Shown piece after piece: positions 8,703-18,250 of a DNA stretch of 64,000 nucleotides; the stretch's first letter is position 1, and every line of letters begins with the position of its first letter. The stretch is taken from contig NZ_LT629743.1 of the NCBI RefSeq assembly GCF_900105095.1, positions 992,001-1,056,000 of the forward strand. The letters run 5' to 3'. This stretch comes from Erythrobacter sp. HL-111. GTDB lineage: Bacteria; Pseudomonadota; Alphaproteobacteria; Sphingomonadales; Sphingomonadaceae. The position numbers were made by a program, and so were the translations under genes. The notes beneath the pieces are model-generated. The model made no database searches. It saw nothing but the letters and a program-made list of their open reading frames with translations, and was not told the origin of the DNA.

Positions 8703-9377
8703 GTGACTAACCCGGTCTATCTCGCCCTCGATATCCCCCAGATCGAGCCGGCCAAGGCGTTGCTGGCCAAGGTCAAGGCCCATGTCGGCGGGGTCAAGCT
8801 CGGCCTCGAATTCTTCTGCGCCCACGGCGCGCACGGCGTCCACGAGATCGCCCACATGGGCCTGCCGATCTTCCTCGACCTCAAGTTCCACGACATCCCC
8901 AACACCGTCGCCGCGGCGATGCAGGCGATCCACGTCTACGAACCCGCGATCGTCACCGTCCACGCATCGGGCGGGCGCGCGATGATGGAGGACGCCAAGG
9001 CCGCTGCCGCCGAAGGGTGCAAGGTCGTGGGTGTCACCATGCTGACCAGCCTCGATACGGGCGACCTCGCCAAGACCGGCATCTACGGCAGCGAGGAGAC
9101 GCAGGTCATGCGCCTCGCCGAACTCGCGCACGAGGCGGGGCTCGACGGGATCGTGTGTTCGGGCCACGAGGTCGCGCGCGTGAAGAAGGCGTGGAAGGAC
9201 GGGTTCTTCGTCGTGCCGGGCCTGCGCCTGCCGGGTTCGGGCACGGGCGACCAGAAGCGCGTCGTCACCCCGCGCGCGGCGCGCGATGCGGGGGCGAGCG
9301 TGCTCGTCATCGGCCGCCCGATCAGCCGCGCCGAGGACCCGGAGGCCGCCGCGCGCGCGATCGAGGCGACGCTCTAG
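8703..9377 (+). CDS. pyrF: Orotidine 5'-phosphate decarboxylase
   Basis: Last step of de novo UMP synthesis: OMP is decarboxylated to UMP. It has 224 residues in a TIM barrel. The catalytic motif DLKFHDIPNT (Asp59, Lys61, Asp64) is intact, and the phosphate-binding end contains PGLRLPG and VIGRPIS. Translation starts at GTG (8703), 2 bp after the lapA stop. trpF follows 7 bp downstream, so pyrimidine and tryptophan genes share an operon, a common sphingomonad layout. Confidence 0.95.
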   Translation: MTNPVYLALDIPQIEPAKALLAKVKAHVGGVKLGLEFFCAHGAHGVHEIAHMGLPIFLDLKFHDIPNTVAAAMQAIHVYEPAIVTVHASGGRAMMEDAKAAAAEGCKVVGVTMLTSLDTGDLAKTGIYGSEETQVMRLAELAHEAGLDGIVCSGHEVARVKKAWKDGFFVVPGLRLPGSGTGDQKRVVTPRAARDAGASVLVIGRPISRAEDPEAAARAIEATL

Positions 9378-9384
9378 GCTCGTC

Positions 9385-10026
9385 ATGTCGGTGCACATCA
9401 AGATCTGCGGGCTTTCCACGAGCGAAACCGTCGCCGCGGCGGTGGCGGGGGGCGCGAGCCATGTCGGCTTCGTCCATTTCGAGCCGAGCCCCCGCCATGT
9501 CGGTCTGAAACAGGCCGCCGACCTGCGCGAAGGGCTGCCCGCCGGGGTCAAGGCGGTGCTGCTGCTCGTCAACGCCGGGATCGAGACGACGGCGCACGCG
9601 ATCGAGGTGGTAAGGCCCGACGTGATCCAGTTCCACGGGAAGGAAACCCCCGAATGGATCGCCCTCGTGCGCGAGCGGACGGGGGTCGAGACGTGGCGCG
9701 CGATCGGGGTCAGGGGCGCGGAGACATTGGACAAGGCCAGCCGCTACAGGGACGCCGCCGACCGCCTGCTGTTCGACGCGCCCCCGCCGCAGGCGAGCGC
9801 GCTGCCGGGCGGAAATGGGGTCGGTTTCGACTGGACCGTGCTGGCACACCACGACCACGTGCTGCCCTGGGGCCTCGCGGGCGGGCTCACCCCCGACAAC
9901 GTCGCCGCGGCGATCCGCGCGACCGGCGCGCCGCTGGTCGATGCCTCCTCCGGCCTCGAAAGCGCGCCCGGCGTCAAGGACGTGGACAAGATCGCGGCCT
10001 TCTGTCAGGCGGCGCGCTCGGCGTGA
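9385..10026 (+). CDS. trpF: Phosphoribosylanthranilate isomerase
   Basis: Amadori isomerisation in tryptophan synthesis, converting N-(5-phosphoribosyl)anthranilate to CdRP. It has 213 residues with the N-terminal motif VHIKICGLS (general base Cys8), the barrel segment [15 protein letters not shown], and the phosphate-binding end [12 protein letters not shown]. It starts at ATG 9385. A 97-bp gap containing a palindromic repeat separates it from trpB. Confidence 0.95.
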   Translation: MSVHIKICGLSTSETVAAAVAGGASHVGFVHFEPSPRHVGLKQAADLREGLPAGVKAVLLLVNAGIETTAHAIEVVRPDVIQFHGKETPEWIALVRERTGVETWRAIGVRGAETLDKASRYRDAADRLLFDAPPPQASALPGGNGVGFDWTVLAHHDHVLPWGLAGGLTPDNVAAAIRATGAPLVDASSGLESAPGVKDVDKIAAFCQAARSA

Positions 10027-10046
10027 CCCCTCCCCCCCGGTCGCCG

Positions 10047-10100
10047 CGAGCGCAGTCGAGACGCGTTCGCGCTGGGGCGAAGGTGTCTCGACTTCGCTCG
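10047..10100. repeat. Palindromic REP-like element between trpF and trpB
   Basis: Two 16-nt arms (10047-10062 and 10085-10100) pair with one mismatch. The interior (ttcgc...gcgaa) can pair further. The arm reads gtctcgacttcgctcg on the right. It sits inside the trp operon just before the trpB start region, so it may act as an mRNA processing or stability element. Sequences of this type are scattered in sphingomonad genomes (recollection, not searched). Confidence 0.7.
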
Positions 10101-10123
10101 ACACCAACGGCATTAGCAACAGC

Positions 10124-11335
10124 ATGAACCAGCCCAATTCCTTCCGCACCCTGCCCGACGAGAACGGCCATTTCGGCGACTATGGCGGGCGCTATGTCGC
10201 CGAAACGCTGATGCCGCTCGTGCTTGACCTCGAACGCGAATATCGCAAGGCGCAGGCCGATCCCGAATTCGCCGCCGAATTCGACGACCTGATGAAGCAC
10301 TATGTCGGCCGCCCCTCTCCGCTCTATTTCGCGGAAAGGCTGACCGAGGCGCTTGGCGGCGCGCAGGTGTGGTTCAAGCGCGACGAGCTCAACCACACCG
10401 GCGCGCACAAGATCAACAATTGCATCGGCCAGATCCTGCTCGCGCGGCGCATGGGCAAGACCCGCATCATCGCCGAAACCGGCGCGGGCCAGCATGGCGT
10501 CGCCACCGCCACGGTCTGCGCGCGGTTCGGCCTACCTTGCGTGATTTACATGGGCGCCGAGGACGTGCGGCGGCAATCGCCCAATGTCTTTCGCATGAAG
10601 CTGCTGGGGGCCGAGGTCGTCCCCGTCACCAGCGGTCGGGGCACGCTGAAGGACGCAATGAACGAAGGGCTTCGGGACTGGGTCGCCAATGTCCACGACA
10701 CCTTCTACATCATCGGCACGGCCGCCGGCCCGCATCCGTACCCCGAGATGGTCCGGAATTTCCAGAGCGTCATCGGGACCGAGGCGCGCGCGCAGATGCT
10801 CGAGCGGGTGGGTCGCCTGCCCGACCTCCTCGTCGCCTGCATCGGCGGCGGGTCAAACGCGCTGGGGCTGTTCCACCCCTTCCTCGACGATCCCGAGGTG
10901 GCGATGCTCGGCGTGGAGGCGGCGGGCCACGGCCTTGACGGCGACGAACACGCCGCATCGCTCCTCGGCGGCGCGCCCGGCGTGCTTCACGGCAACAAAA
11001 CCTATCTGCTGCAGGACGAAGACGGCCAGATCACCGAAGGCCACTCGATCAGCGCCGGCCTCGACTATCCCGGAATCGGGCCTGAGCACGCCTGGCTGAA
11101 GGAATCGGGCCGGGTCGAATACACCGCCGTCACCGACGACGAGGCGATCGAGGGCTTCCAATTGCTCTGCCGCACCGAGGGAATCATCCCGGCGCTTGAA
11201 CCGAGCCACGCCATCGCGGCCGTGGCGCAGCGCGCCAAGCAGATGGACCGCGAGGCGATCATCCTGATGAATCTGTGCGGAAGGGGCGACAAGGACATCT
11301 TCACCGTGGCGGAGAAGCTCGGGGTGGAGATGTGA
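10124..11335 (+). CDS. trpB: Tryptophan synthase beta chain
   Basis: PLP enzyme that condenses indole and serine to tryptophan. It has 403 residues. The PLP lysine is Lys96 in [10 protein letters not shown], the phosphate-binding loop is GGGSNALG, and the conserved [19 protein letters not shown] segment is intact. The start ATG at 10124 gives the usual N-terminus ending in [15 protein letters not shown]. The distance to trpA is 379 bp, which is unusual because the two subunit genes are normally adjacent; the gap holds a repeat and a small ORF. Confidence 0.97.
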   Translation: MNQPNSFRTLPDENGHFGDYGGRYVAETLMPLVLDLEREYRKAQADPEFAAEFDDLMKHYVGRPSPLYFAERLTEALGGAQVWFKRDELNHTGAHKINNCIGQILLARRMGKTRIIAETGAGQHGVATATVCARFGLPCVIYMGAEDVRRQSPNVFRMKLLGAEVVPVTSGRGTLKDAMNEGLRDWVANVHDTFYIIGTAAGPHPYPEMVRNFQSVIGTEARAQMLERVGRLPDLLVACIGGGSNALGLFHPFLDDPEVAMLGVEAAGHGLDGDEHAASLLGGAPGVLHGNKTYLLQDEDGQITEGHSISAGLDYPGIGPEHAWLKESGRVEYTAVTDDEAIEGFQLLCRTEGIIPALEPSHAIAAVAQRAKQMDREAIILMNLCGRGDKDIFTVAEKLGVEM

Positions 11336-11352
11336 GCCGCAACCTCTGCCCC

Positions 11353-11441
11353 ACCGTCATCCCGGACCGGATCCGGGATCCCGCTTCTTCAGGCGCGGGG
11401 GCAAAGGCAGCTGGACCCCGGCTCGGGGCCGGGGTGACGGT
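11353..11441. repeat. Inverted-repeat element with gtcatcccgg ends
   Basis: The ends 11353-11365 (accgtcatcccgg) and 11429-11441 (ccggggtgacggt) form a 13-nt inverted repeat with one mismatch. Inside are smaller palindromes (ggatccgggatcc-like and accccggctcggggccgg). It lies between trpB and the small ORF. It resembles the dispersed gtcatcccgg repeats seen in many Sphingomonadales (recollection). Confidence 0.65.
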
Positions 11442-11461
11442 TCTTGATCGGGGGTAAGAAT

Positions 11462-11722
11462 TTGAGGCGGGACCGAAGCCCTGAAGCGGTTTGGAAGATC
11501 AAGAAAGCCATTGCGATTTTCGCGGCATTGGCCGGTGCGGTGGCCATGATATGGTTCTATATCGAGGCCGGACCCGAGCTTTGGGAATATCCCGAACATG
11601 GACGAAGGCGCTTCTCGAGATGGCTGATCGGCCCGTTGCTTCCTGCCATAATCTACGGAGGTTTTCTCCTCTGCCGCTACAGTTGGCTCTTGCCGGAAAT
11701 GTTGAATCGATCGGATGACTGA
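11462..11722 (+). CDS. Small predicted membrane protein between trpB and trpA
   Basis: Unrecognised protein of about 86 residues with two predicted membrane helices (AIAIFAALAGAVAMIWFYI and LIGPLLPAIIYGGFLLC). A basic N-terminus precedes them, and a charged loop PEHGRRRFSRW lies between them. The stop overlaps the trpA start by 8 bp, which argues for a real, coupled gene. No ATG suits; TTG at 11462 with GGGGGTAAGA upstream is preferred, and TTG at 11444 is the alternative. Base composition is visibly less GC-rich than the neighbours, suggesting acquisition. It interrupts the trpBA pair. Function unknown. Confidence 0.5.
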   Translation: MRRDRSPEAVWKIKKAIAIFAALAGAVAMIWFYIEAGPELWEYPEHGRRRFSRWLIGPLLPAIIYGGFLLCRYSWLLPEMLNRSDD

Positions 11723-12524
11723 CCGCCTCTCTCCGCGTCTTTCGGGCGCCTTCTCCGCCCCCCACCCCGCCTTCGTCGCCTTCATCACCGCTGGCGATGG
11801 CGACACCGCCGCGAACCTCGATGCGCTGGTCGCGGGCGGTGCGGATGTGATCGAGCTGGGCATGCCCTTCACCGATCCGATGGCCGATGGCCCCGCGATC
11901 CAGAGCGCCAACTTGCGCTCGCTCGCAGCGGGAACCACCACCGCCGATGTGCTCCGCATGGCGAGCGAGTTCCGCTCGCGCCACCCCGACGTGCCGCTCG
12001 TCCTGATGGGCTATGCCAACCCGATGATCCGGCGCGGGCCGGAATGGTTCGCTGACGCCGCCGCCGCAGCAGGCGTGGACGGCGTCATCTGCGTCGACAT
12101 CCCGCCGGAGGAAGACGAGGCGCTCGGTCCCGCCCTGCGCGCGCGCGGCATCGCCCCGATCCGCCTCGCCACGCCGACCACCGACGCCGCGCGCCTGCCG
12201 CGCGTGCTCGAAGGCTCGGAGGGCTTCGTCTATTACGTCTCGGTCGCCGGGATCACGGGCAAGCAGCAGGCGGCGATCGATTCGATCGAAGCCAACGTCG
12301 CCCGCATCAAGCAGTCGACCGACCTGCCCGTCGCGGTCGGCTTTGGCGTGCGCACGCCCGAACAGGCCGCCGCCATCGCGCGCGTCGCGGACGGTGTCGT
12401 CGTCGGTTCGGCCTTCGTCGATCTCGTCGGCGAATTTGGCAAGGACGCGCCCGAGCGGCTAAGGGAACTGACTTCGGCAATGGTGGGCGCGATCAGATCC
12501 GCGCGTGAGAGGCAAGAGACATGA
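11715..12524 (+). CDS. trpA: Tryptophan synthase alpha chain
   Basis: Cleaves indole-3-glycerol phosphate to indole and glyceraldehyde 3-phosphate; the indole is channelled to TrpB. It has 269 residues in a TIM barrel. The catalytic acids are Glu47 and Asp58 in [16 protein letters not shown], and the segments [10 protein letters not shown] and GFGVRTPEQ bind the phosphate. The stop overlaps the accD start as ATGA. Confidence 0.97.
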   Translation: MTDRLSPRLSGAFSAPHPAFVAFITAGDGDTAANLDALVAGGADVIELGMPFTDPMADGPAIQSANLRSLAAGTTTADVLRMASEFRSRHPDVPLVLMGYANPMIRRGPEWFADAAAAAGVDGVICVDIPPEEDEALGPALRARGIAPIRLATPTTDAARLPRVLEGSEGFVYYVSVAGITGKQQAAIDSIEANVARIKQSTDLPVAVGFGVRTPEQAAAIARVADGVVVGSAFVDLVGEFGKDAPERLRELTSAMVGAIRSARERQET

Positions 12525-13372
12525 GCTGGTTGACCCGCGTCCGCAATTCCCTCGGCTTCGGTTCGGAGAAGAAGAGCACCGAGAAGGACCTTTGGATCAA
12601 GTGCCGCAATTGCCAGGAAATGCTCTTCGTCCAGGAATTCGAGGAGAACCTGTCGGTCTGCCCGAAATGCGACCATCACGGGCGGATCGGGGCGGATGCG
12701 CGGCTGCAATTGCTGCTCGATCCCGGTTACGAGCTGCTCCCGCTGCCGCAGGTGACCGAAGACCCGCTCAAGTTCCGCGATTCGAAGAAGTACACCGACC
12801 GGCTGAAGGGTGCGCGCGCGGCGAATCCCTATGAGGACGCCTTCATCGTCGGCTCGGGCGCGATCGACGCGCGGCCTGCCGTCGTCGGCGTGCAGGATTT
12901 CGCCTTCATGGGCGGATCGATGGGCATGGCGGTGGGGCAGGCCTTCGTGAACGGGGCGGAAAAGGCGCTGGAGCGGCGCTGCGCCTATGTTGTGGTGACG
13001 GCGGCGGGCGGCGCGCGGATGCAGGAGGGGATTCTTTCCCTGATGCAGATGCCGCGCGCGACGGTGATGACCCGGCGGCTCAAGGCGGCGGGCCTGCCCT
13101 ACATCGTCGTCCTCACCGACCCGACCACCGGCGGCGTCACCGCGAGCTATGCCATGCTCGGCGATATCCACATCGCCGAACCCGGCGCGCTGATCGGCTT
13201 TGCCGGCCAGCGGGTGATCCAGGACACGATCCGCGAGCAATTGCCCGAAGGCTTCCAGCGCGCCGAATATCTCCACAAGCACGGCATGGTCGACATGGTG
13301 GTGCACCGCCGCGACCTGAAGGCGACGCTGGCACGAGTGCTCGGCTATCTTCAGCCGGTAAAGGCGGCGTGA
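12521..13372 (+). CDS. accD: Acetyl-CoA carboxylase carboxyltransferase beta subunit
   Basis: Beta half of the carboxyltransferase that makes malonyl-CoA for fatty acid synthesis; it pairs with AccA, which is not in this window. It has 283 residues. The N-terminal zinc ribbon has two CxxC pairs (IKCRNCQ and CPKCDHHGR). The carboxyltransferase core contains [25 protein letters not shown] and [15 protein letters not shown]. It is translationally coupled to trpA through a 4-nt overlap. folC follows after a repeat-filled gap. Confidence 0.96.
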   Translation: MSWLTRVRNSLGFGSEKKSTEKDLWIKCRNCQEMLFVQEFEENLSVCPKCDHHGRIGADARLQLLLDPGYELLPLPQVTEDPLKFRDSKKYTDRLKGARAANPYEDAFIVGSGAIDARPAVVGVQDFAFMGGSMGMAVGQAFVNGAEKALERRCAYVVVTAAGGARMQEGILSLMQMPRATVMTRRLKAAGLPYIVVLTDPTTGGVTASYAMLGDIHIAEPGALIGFAGQRVIQDTIREQLPEGFQRAEYLHKHGMVDMVVHRRDLKATLARVLGYLQPVKAA

Positions 13373-13378
13373 TTTCTC

Positions 13379-13469
13379 CCCCTCCCGTGTGGGAGGGGTC
13401 CGGGGGGTGGGTTTCCCGACTTCCCGGCGTGTCACTTCCCTCTCCAACCCCTCCCATTGAGGGGAGGGG
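13379..13469. repeat. Two perfect GC hairpins in the accD-folC gap
   Basis: Two stems share the arms cccctccc/gggagggg: 13379-13386 with 13391-13398, and 13448-13455 with 13462-13469. Each has 8 perfect base pairs and a 4-nt or 6-nt loop. The 3' arm of the second stem is also the purine-rich Shine-Dalgarno region of folC, so the structure could hide the ribosome site. The segment between them (cggggggtgggtttcccgacttcc) completes a repeat type common in alphaproteobacteria (recollection). Confidence 0.65.
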
Positions 13470-13475
13470 CTCGAA

Positions 13476-14777
13476 ATGAAGCCGCTCGATTTCGGGCGGT
13501 CGGACGATCCGCGCGTTCAATCCCAGCTCGACCGGCTTTCCCGCCTGAGCGTCCCGCAGGGGCGGCTCGGGCTCGACACCATCCGCGCGTTGATGGAGCG
13601 GCTCGGCAACCCGCACCGCGCGCTGCCGCCGGTCTTCCATGTCGCCGGGACCAACGGCAAGGGCTCGGTCTGCGCCTTCCTGCGGGCGATGCTGGAGGCC
13701 GAAGAGTATCGTGTCCACGTCACCACCAGCCCCCACCTCGTGCGCTACAACGAGCGCATAAGGCTCGCCGGAAAGCTGATCGACGACGCGATGCTGGCCG
13801 ACCTGCTCGAAGAGGTGCTCGATGCGGGGGAGGACCTGCATCCCAGTTTCTTCGAAGTCACCATCGCCGCCGCCTTCACCGCCTTCGCGCGCGTGCCCGC
13901 CGATGCCTGCGTGGTCGAGGTCGGCATGGGTGGCCGCTTCGATGCGACCAACCTGCTCGAACCCGGCGCGCTGGCGGCCTGCGGCATCGCGGCGCTGGGG
14001 CTCGATCACGAGAAGTTCCTGCTCGCGCCCGAGGACGGCACGCCCGCAGAGCCCATGGCGCGGATCGGATTCGAAAAGGCGGGGATCGCCAAGCCGGGCG
14101 TGCCGCTGGTGACGCTGCGCCACGATCCCCTGCCCGCAGGCGCGGTTATGGCGCAGGCGGAGCGGTTCGGCGCGCCGCTGCTCGTGCAGGGCGATGCGTG
14201 GGAGGCGCGCGAAGCGGACGGGCGGCTCGCCTATCGCGATGACCACGGCGCGCTCGACCTCCCCTTTCCCGCGCTGCCCGGCGCGCACCAGGTCGCCAAT
14301 GCGGGCCTTGCGATCGCCATGCTGCGCGCGCAGCAAGGCGTGGCGGTATCGCGGGAGGCGATCGAGCGGGGCCTTCGCACCGCGACGTGGCCCGCGCGGC
14401 TCCAGCGCCTCAGGCCCGGCCCGCTGACGGGCGGCCGCGAAACATTGCTCGACGGGGGGCACAATCCGAGCGCGGGGGAGGTGCTGGGCGCCCATTTCAG
14501 GGGCCGGCGCGTTCATCTCGTGCTCGGGATGCTTGCGAACAAGAACCCGCTGGCGTTGATCCGCCCGCTCGGCGAAACCATCGCCTCGCTCACCATCGTT
14601 CCTGTGCCCGGGCACGAGACGCATCCGCCCGAGGCATTCGGCCCGCGCGCAGCGGCCGCGCCCGACCTGCCGGGCGCGATGGCGATGATCCGCGATGACG
14701 GCCTGCCGGTGCTGATCGCGGGTTCGCTCTACCTCGCGGGCGAGGCGCTGCGCCTCAACGGCGAGCTGCCGGACTAG
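13476..14777 (+). CDS. folC: Bifunctional folylpolyglutamate/dihydrofolate synthase
   Basis: Adds glutamate to dihydropteroate and to reduced folates, using ATP. It has 433 residues. The P-loop is GTNGKGSV (about residues 58-65), the Mur-ligase-type segment FFEVTIAAAFTAFA and the metal site EVGMGGRFDATN are present, and the C-terminal domain has LDGGHNPSAGEVL. The start ATG at 13476 follows gaggggaggggctcgaa. Finding accD and folC next to each other is normal for proteobacteria. Confidence 0.95.
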   Translation: MKPLDFGRSDDPRVQSQLDRLSRLSVPQGRLGLDTIRALMERLGNPHRALPPVFHVAGTNGKGSVCAFLRAMLEAEEYRVHVTTSPHLVRYNERIRLAGKLIDDAMLADLLEEVLDAGEDLHPSFFEVTIAAAFTAFARVPADACVVEVGMGGRFDATNLLEPGALAACGIAALGLDHEKFLLAPEDGTPAEPMARIGFEKAGIAKPGVPLVTLRHDPLPAGAVMAQAERFGAPLLVQGDAWEAREADGRLAYRDDHGALDLPFPALPGAHQVANAGLAIAMLRAQQGVAVSREAIERGLRTATWPARLQRLRPGPLTGGRETLLDGGHNPSAGEVLGAHFRGRRVHLVLGMLANKNPLALIRPLGETIASLTIVPVPGHETHPPEAFGPRAAAAPDLPGAMAMIRDDGLPVLIAGSLYLAGEALRLNGELPD

Positions 14778-14784
14778 GGATTTC

Positions 14785-14807
14785 CCGGTCCGGCCGCATC
14801 GGACCGG
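14785..14807. terminator. Stem-loop between convergent folC and ampG-like genes
   Basis: Perfect 8-bp stem ccggtccg/cggaccgg with a 7-nt loop in the 107-bp convergent gap. Only a weak T-run (cccctgttt) follows on the plus strand, so it may be a bidirectional but inefficient terminator. Confidence 0.45.
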
Positions 14808-14884
14808 CCGCCCCTGTTTCCCTGTCCTGCCGCGATTTTTCCGGCCTGCACGAAGCTCGCGCCGCGGCCGGAACCGCCCTTGCG

Positions 14885-16210
14885 TCAGGCATCCTCGGGC
14901 GCGGGCCGGGTTCCGGCGGTTCCCATCGCATCGTCGACCAGTCCGGCGCGCATCATCCACCAGAACAGCACGATCCCGGGGAGCGCGGCGACCGTCGTGA
15001 GAAGGTAGAAATTGACATAGCCGATCCAGTCGATCAGCGCGCCCGCGGTCGTTCCGGTCAGCAGCCGCCCGACAATGCTCGCCCCCGCGCTGATCAGGGC
15101 ATATTGCGCGGCGGTGAAACGCAGGTCGCACAACGCCGAGAAATAGGCGACCACCACCACCCCGCCATAGCCGCTGGCGAAATTCTCGAACCCGATCGCG
15201 GCCGCCATGCCGAGATTGGAATCGCCCGCAGCGGCCAGCGCGGCAAAGCTGACATTGGAAACCGCCATCAGGATGAGCGCGATCAGCACCGATTTCTTGA
15301 GCCCGAGGCGGGCATAGATGATCCCGCCCACGAACACGCCGATGATGAGCGCCCAGAATCCGACCCCGACATCGTAGATCGCGATCTCGTCGTTGCTGAA
15401 GCCGAGATCCTCGAACAGCAGGCGGAAGGTGAGGTTCGCAAGCGTGTCGCCGATCTTGTGGACGAGGATGAACAGCAGGACCAGCCAGGCGCCGTTGCGA
15501 CGGAAGAACTCGGAGAAGGGATCCGCGATCGCGCGGGCCATCTCGACCAGGCTGCGCCGCTCGGCCTGCTTCTGGTGGCGCGCGGGCTCGCCCAGGATCA
15601 GGGCGGTCAGCATGGCCGGCAGCGCAAAGATCGAACACACCGCATAGGCCACCGTCCAGTCGCTGCGTGCGGCGACCACCAGCGCAAGACCGCCCGCGCC
15701 GGCCGCGCCGATGCGCCAGCCATACTGGCTCATCCCCGAACCCGTGCCGAGCTGGTAGGGCTTGAGCGTCTCGATCCGGTAGGCGTCGATGATGATGTCG
15801 AACGTCGCGCCCGCCGTCCCGAGCATGACGGCCGAGACAGCAACCCAGACGATGTCCTGCCGCGGGTCGGCGACGGCGAGATTGATCGTCGCCGCGATGG
15901 CGAGGAAGCCGATCACGATCATCCAGCTCACCCGCTGGCCCAGCCGGCCGATCACCGGAAGCGTGACCGCATCGATCACCCACGCCCACAGGAATTTCAC
16001 GTTGTAGACGAGAAAGGCGAGCGTGAAGGCGGTGACGGTCGCTTTCTCGATCCCCTCCTGCGCCAGCCGCGTCGTCAGCGTCGCGGCCAGCAGCGCGAAG
16101 GGAAAGCCCGACGAAACGCCGAGAAAGAACGCGGCGAGCGATTCCTTTTCCAGATAGGGCCGGAACGAGCCCCACAGGTCCCGCTTCGGGGTCACCCCAG
16201 CCTCAGCCAT
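14885..16210 (-). CDS. AmpG-like MFS permease
   Basis: Inner-membrane transporter of the major facilitator superfamily with 441 residues and about 12 helices. The N-terminus [32 protein letters not shown] (read in parts) and the VDAYRIE-like motif IDAYRIETL place it near AmpG, which imports anhydromuropeptides for cell-wall recycling. Substrate assignment is by resemblance only. The start at 16210 ([11 protein letters not shown]) has AAGGA upstream; longer in-frame starts would overlap the divergent Rieske gene. Confidence 0.75.
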   Translation of the reverse strand: MAEAGVTPKRDLWGSFRPYLEKESLAAFFLGVSSGFPFALLAATLTTRLAQEGIEKATVTAFTLAFLVYNVKFLWAWVIDAVTLPVIGRLGQRVSWMIVIGFLAIAATINLAVADPRQDIVWVAVSAVMLGTAGATFDIIIDAYRIETLKPYQLGTGSGMSQYGWRIGAAGAGGLALVVAARSDWTVAYAVCSIFALPAMLTALILGEPARHQKQAERRSLVEMARAIADPFSEFFRRNGAWLVLLFILVHKIGDTLANLTFRLLFEDLGFSNDEIAIYDVGVGFWALIIGVFVGGIIYARLGLKKSVLIALILMAVSNVSFAALAAAGDSNLGMAAAIGFENFASGYGGVVVVAYFSALCDLRFTAAQYALISAGASIVGRLLTGTTAGALIDWIGYVNFYLLTTVAALPGIVLFWWMMRAGLVDDAMGTAGTRPAPEDA

Positions 16211-16283
16211 TCGCTCGCATCCTTGTCGTGATCCCCATATTGCTGCACCATTAGGGGTAGAGAGAGGAAATAGGAACGCCGCC

Positions 16284-17456
16284 ATGAACACCGGCACAAC
16301 CGCATCAACAGATTCGCCGCCGCACCATCGGCCCACCGCAGGCCAGCTCGCGCTCGCCGAGGCGATCCGGCACGGCGCGGGGCGCGCGGCCGCGGGGATC
16401 GCCACGGTCCCGGCGAGCAATTACACGAGCGCAGAGCACTTCGCGCGCGAAAAGGCCGCGCTGTTCGACCGGATGCCGCAGGTGCTGTGCCCATCGGCGC
16501 TGCTGCCCGATCCCGGCATGGCCGTGCCGCACGATGCGACCGGGCGTCCGCTGCTCGTCACCCGCGACGGCGAGGGCCGCGCCCACGTCTTCCTCAATGT
16601 CTGCCGCCATCGCGGCACGCGGCTGGTCGAAGGCGAGGAGGCGGTCTGCGCGAAGCGCCTCGTGTGCCCCTATCACGCCTGGACCTACCGGCTCGACGGC
16701 AAGCTTCTCGCGCTGCCGCGGCCGGAGACCTTCCCCGGCCTCGACAAGTCGCAATACGGCCTCGTCGAATTGCCGAGCATCGAGGCGGGCGGCCTCATCT
16801 GGTTCGCGCCGCGCGAAGGCGCGGATTTTTCCGATGCCCGAAACCTCGGAGCCGATTTCGCGGCGCTGGGAATGCCCGAGGCGCACCTGTTCCGCCGCAA
16901 GATGCACGAGGTGAAGGGCAACTGGAAGCTCATCATGGATGCCTTCCTCGAAAGCTATCACGTCACCCGCCTCCACGCGAAGACGATCGGGCCGTTCTTC
17001 AAGGACGGGATCACGGCGGGCGATCAGGTCGGCCCGCACCAGCGTTCCGCGGTGGGGCGGCTCGAGGAGATGGAGAAGATCGACCTCACCGACATGGCGC
17101 AATTGCGGCGCGTCGTGACCTTCGCCTATCAATTGATGCCTGCCACGATCATCGTCCCCAGCCCCGATTACGTGAACGTCATGGTACTGATGCCGCAGGC
17201 CCACGATCTCACCCTGGTCGAGGACTTCATGCTCATCCCCGAAGAACCGAAGAGCGACAAGGCGCGCAATCACTGGGAGCGCAGCTGGGCGCTGCTCGAC
17301 GGCGGGGTCTTCGCCAGCGAGGATTTCCGCGCCGCCGAACTGGGCCAGCAGGGGCTCGCATCGGGCGCGGTGCCGCATCTGACGCTCGGCACGCTCGAAG
17401 GCGGGATCGTGCGCTTCGACGAACTGGTGCGGGACGCCTTGCGGGCCGCCAACTGA
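16284..17456 (+). CDS. Rieske aromatic-ring-hydroxylase-type oxygenase alpha subunit
   Basis: Mononuclear non-haem iron oxygenase of 390 residues. The Rieske 2Fe-2S cluster ligands are Cys107, His109, Cys128 and His131 (CRHRG and CPYHAW). The catalytic iron site is ESYHVTRLH (His226, His231) with Asp219 or Glu223. The fold matches the ring-hydroxylating/quaternary-amine oxygenase alpha family, but there is no reductase or beta-subunit gene nearby, so the substrate is unknown. It is divergent from the AmpG-like gene and 17 bp upstream of the pseudouridine synthase gene. Confidence 0.8.
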   Translation: MNTGTTASTDSPPHHRPTAGQLALAEAIRHGAGRAAAGIATVPASNYTSAEHFAREKAALFDRMPQVLCPSALLPDPGMAVPHDATGRPLLVTRDGEGRAHVFLNVCRHRGTRLVEGEEAVCAKRLVCPYHAWTYRLDGKLLALPRPETFPGLDKSQYGLVELPSIEAGGLIWFAPREGADFSDARNLGADFAALGMPEAHLFRRKMHEVKGNWKLIMDAFLESYHVTRLHAKTIGPFFKDGITAGDQVGPHQRSAVGRLEEMEKIDLTDMAQLRRVVTFAYQLMPATIIVPSPDYVNVMVLMPQAHDLTLVEDFMLIPEEPKSDKARNHWERSWALLDGGVFASEDFRAAELGQQGLASGAVPHLTLGTLEGGIVRFDELVRDALRAAN

Positions 17457-17473
17457 GCGCCTAGGCGCGCGCC

Positions 17474-18250
17474 ATGCCCACCAAGCCGCCCCGCCACGAC
17501 GACCGCCCCGAAGGGGACCGGATCGCGAAACTGCTCGCCCGCGCCGGGGTTGCCAGCCGCCGCGAGGTCGAACGGATGATCGCCGAAGGGCGCGTCGCGC
17601 TCGATGGCAAGCCGGTGGAAAGCCCCGCGACCTTCCTCACCAGCCTGCGGGGCGTCGCCGTCGATGGAAAGCCGGTCGCCGCGCCCGAGGAGACGCAGCT
17701 TTTCGCGTTTCACAAGCCGACCGGCCTCATCACGGCGGAGCGCGATCCGGGGGGCCGCTCGACGATCTACGATGCGCTGGTCAACGCCCTGCCCAGCGAC
17801 GCGCCGCGGGTGATGCCGGTGGGCAGGCTCGACATCAACACCGAGGGCCTGCTGCTGCTCACCAATGACGGGGAACTCAAGCGGCGGATGGAACTGCCTT
17901 CTTCCGCCGTGCCGCGCACCTACCGCGCCCGCGCCTTCGGCGACGTGTCGCAGGCGCAGCTCGACGATCTCATCGAAGGGGTGGAGATCGAAGGCGTGCG
18001 CTACGGCTCGATCGACGCCAATCTCGAACGCGGGTCGGGCCGCAACATCTGGATCGAGATGACCATCACCGAGGGCAAGAACCGCGAGGTGCGCCGGGTG
18101 CTCGAATGGCTCGGGCTCAAGGTCAACCGCCTGATCCGCACCGCCTATGGCCCCTTCGAACTCGGCGACCTGCCGCGGGGACAGGCCGCGCGCATCCGCA
18201 AGCAGGATCTCGGCCGTTTCATGAGCACCCTGAAGAAGGGCGAGCGGTGA
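17474..18250 (+). CDS. rluB: Pseudouridine synthase (RsuA/RluB family)
   Basis: Converts a uridine in rRNA to pseudouridine. It has 258 residues. An N-terminal S4 RNA-binding domain (RIAKLLARAGVASRREVERM) is followed by the catalytic domain with GRLDINTEGLLLLTNDG, where Asp120 is the expected nucleophile. KPTGLIT and EGKNREVRRVLEWLG are further family motifs. RluB (23S) is more likely than RsuA (16S) from the NREVRR region, but this is not certain. The stop overlaps the rsmD start by 4 nt. Confidence 0.88.
   Translation: MPTKPPRHDDRPEGDRIAKLLARAGVASRREVERMIAEGRVALDGKPVESPATFLTSLRGVAVDGKPVAAPEETQLFAFHKPTGLITAERDPGGRSTIYDALVNALPSDAPRVMPVGRLDINTEGLLLLTNDGELKRRMELPSSAVPRTYRARAFGDVSQAQLDDLIEGVEIEGVRYGSIDANLERGSGRNIWIEMTITEGKNREVRRVLEWLGLKVNRLIRTAYGPFELGDLPRGQAARIRKQDLGRFMSTLKKGER

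Noticed and set aside
13137..16175. 1012-codon minus-strand frame across accD, folC and the permease
   Set aside because: It crosses three supported genes and has no recognisable domain.
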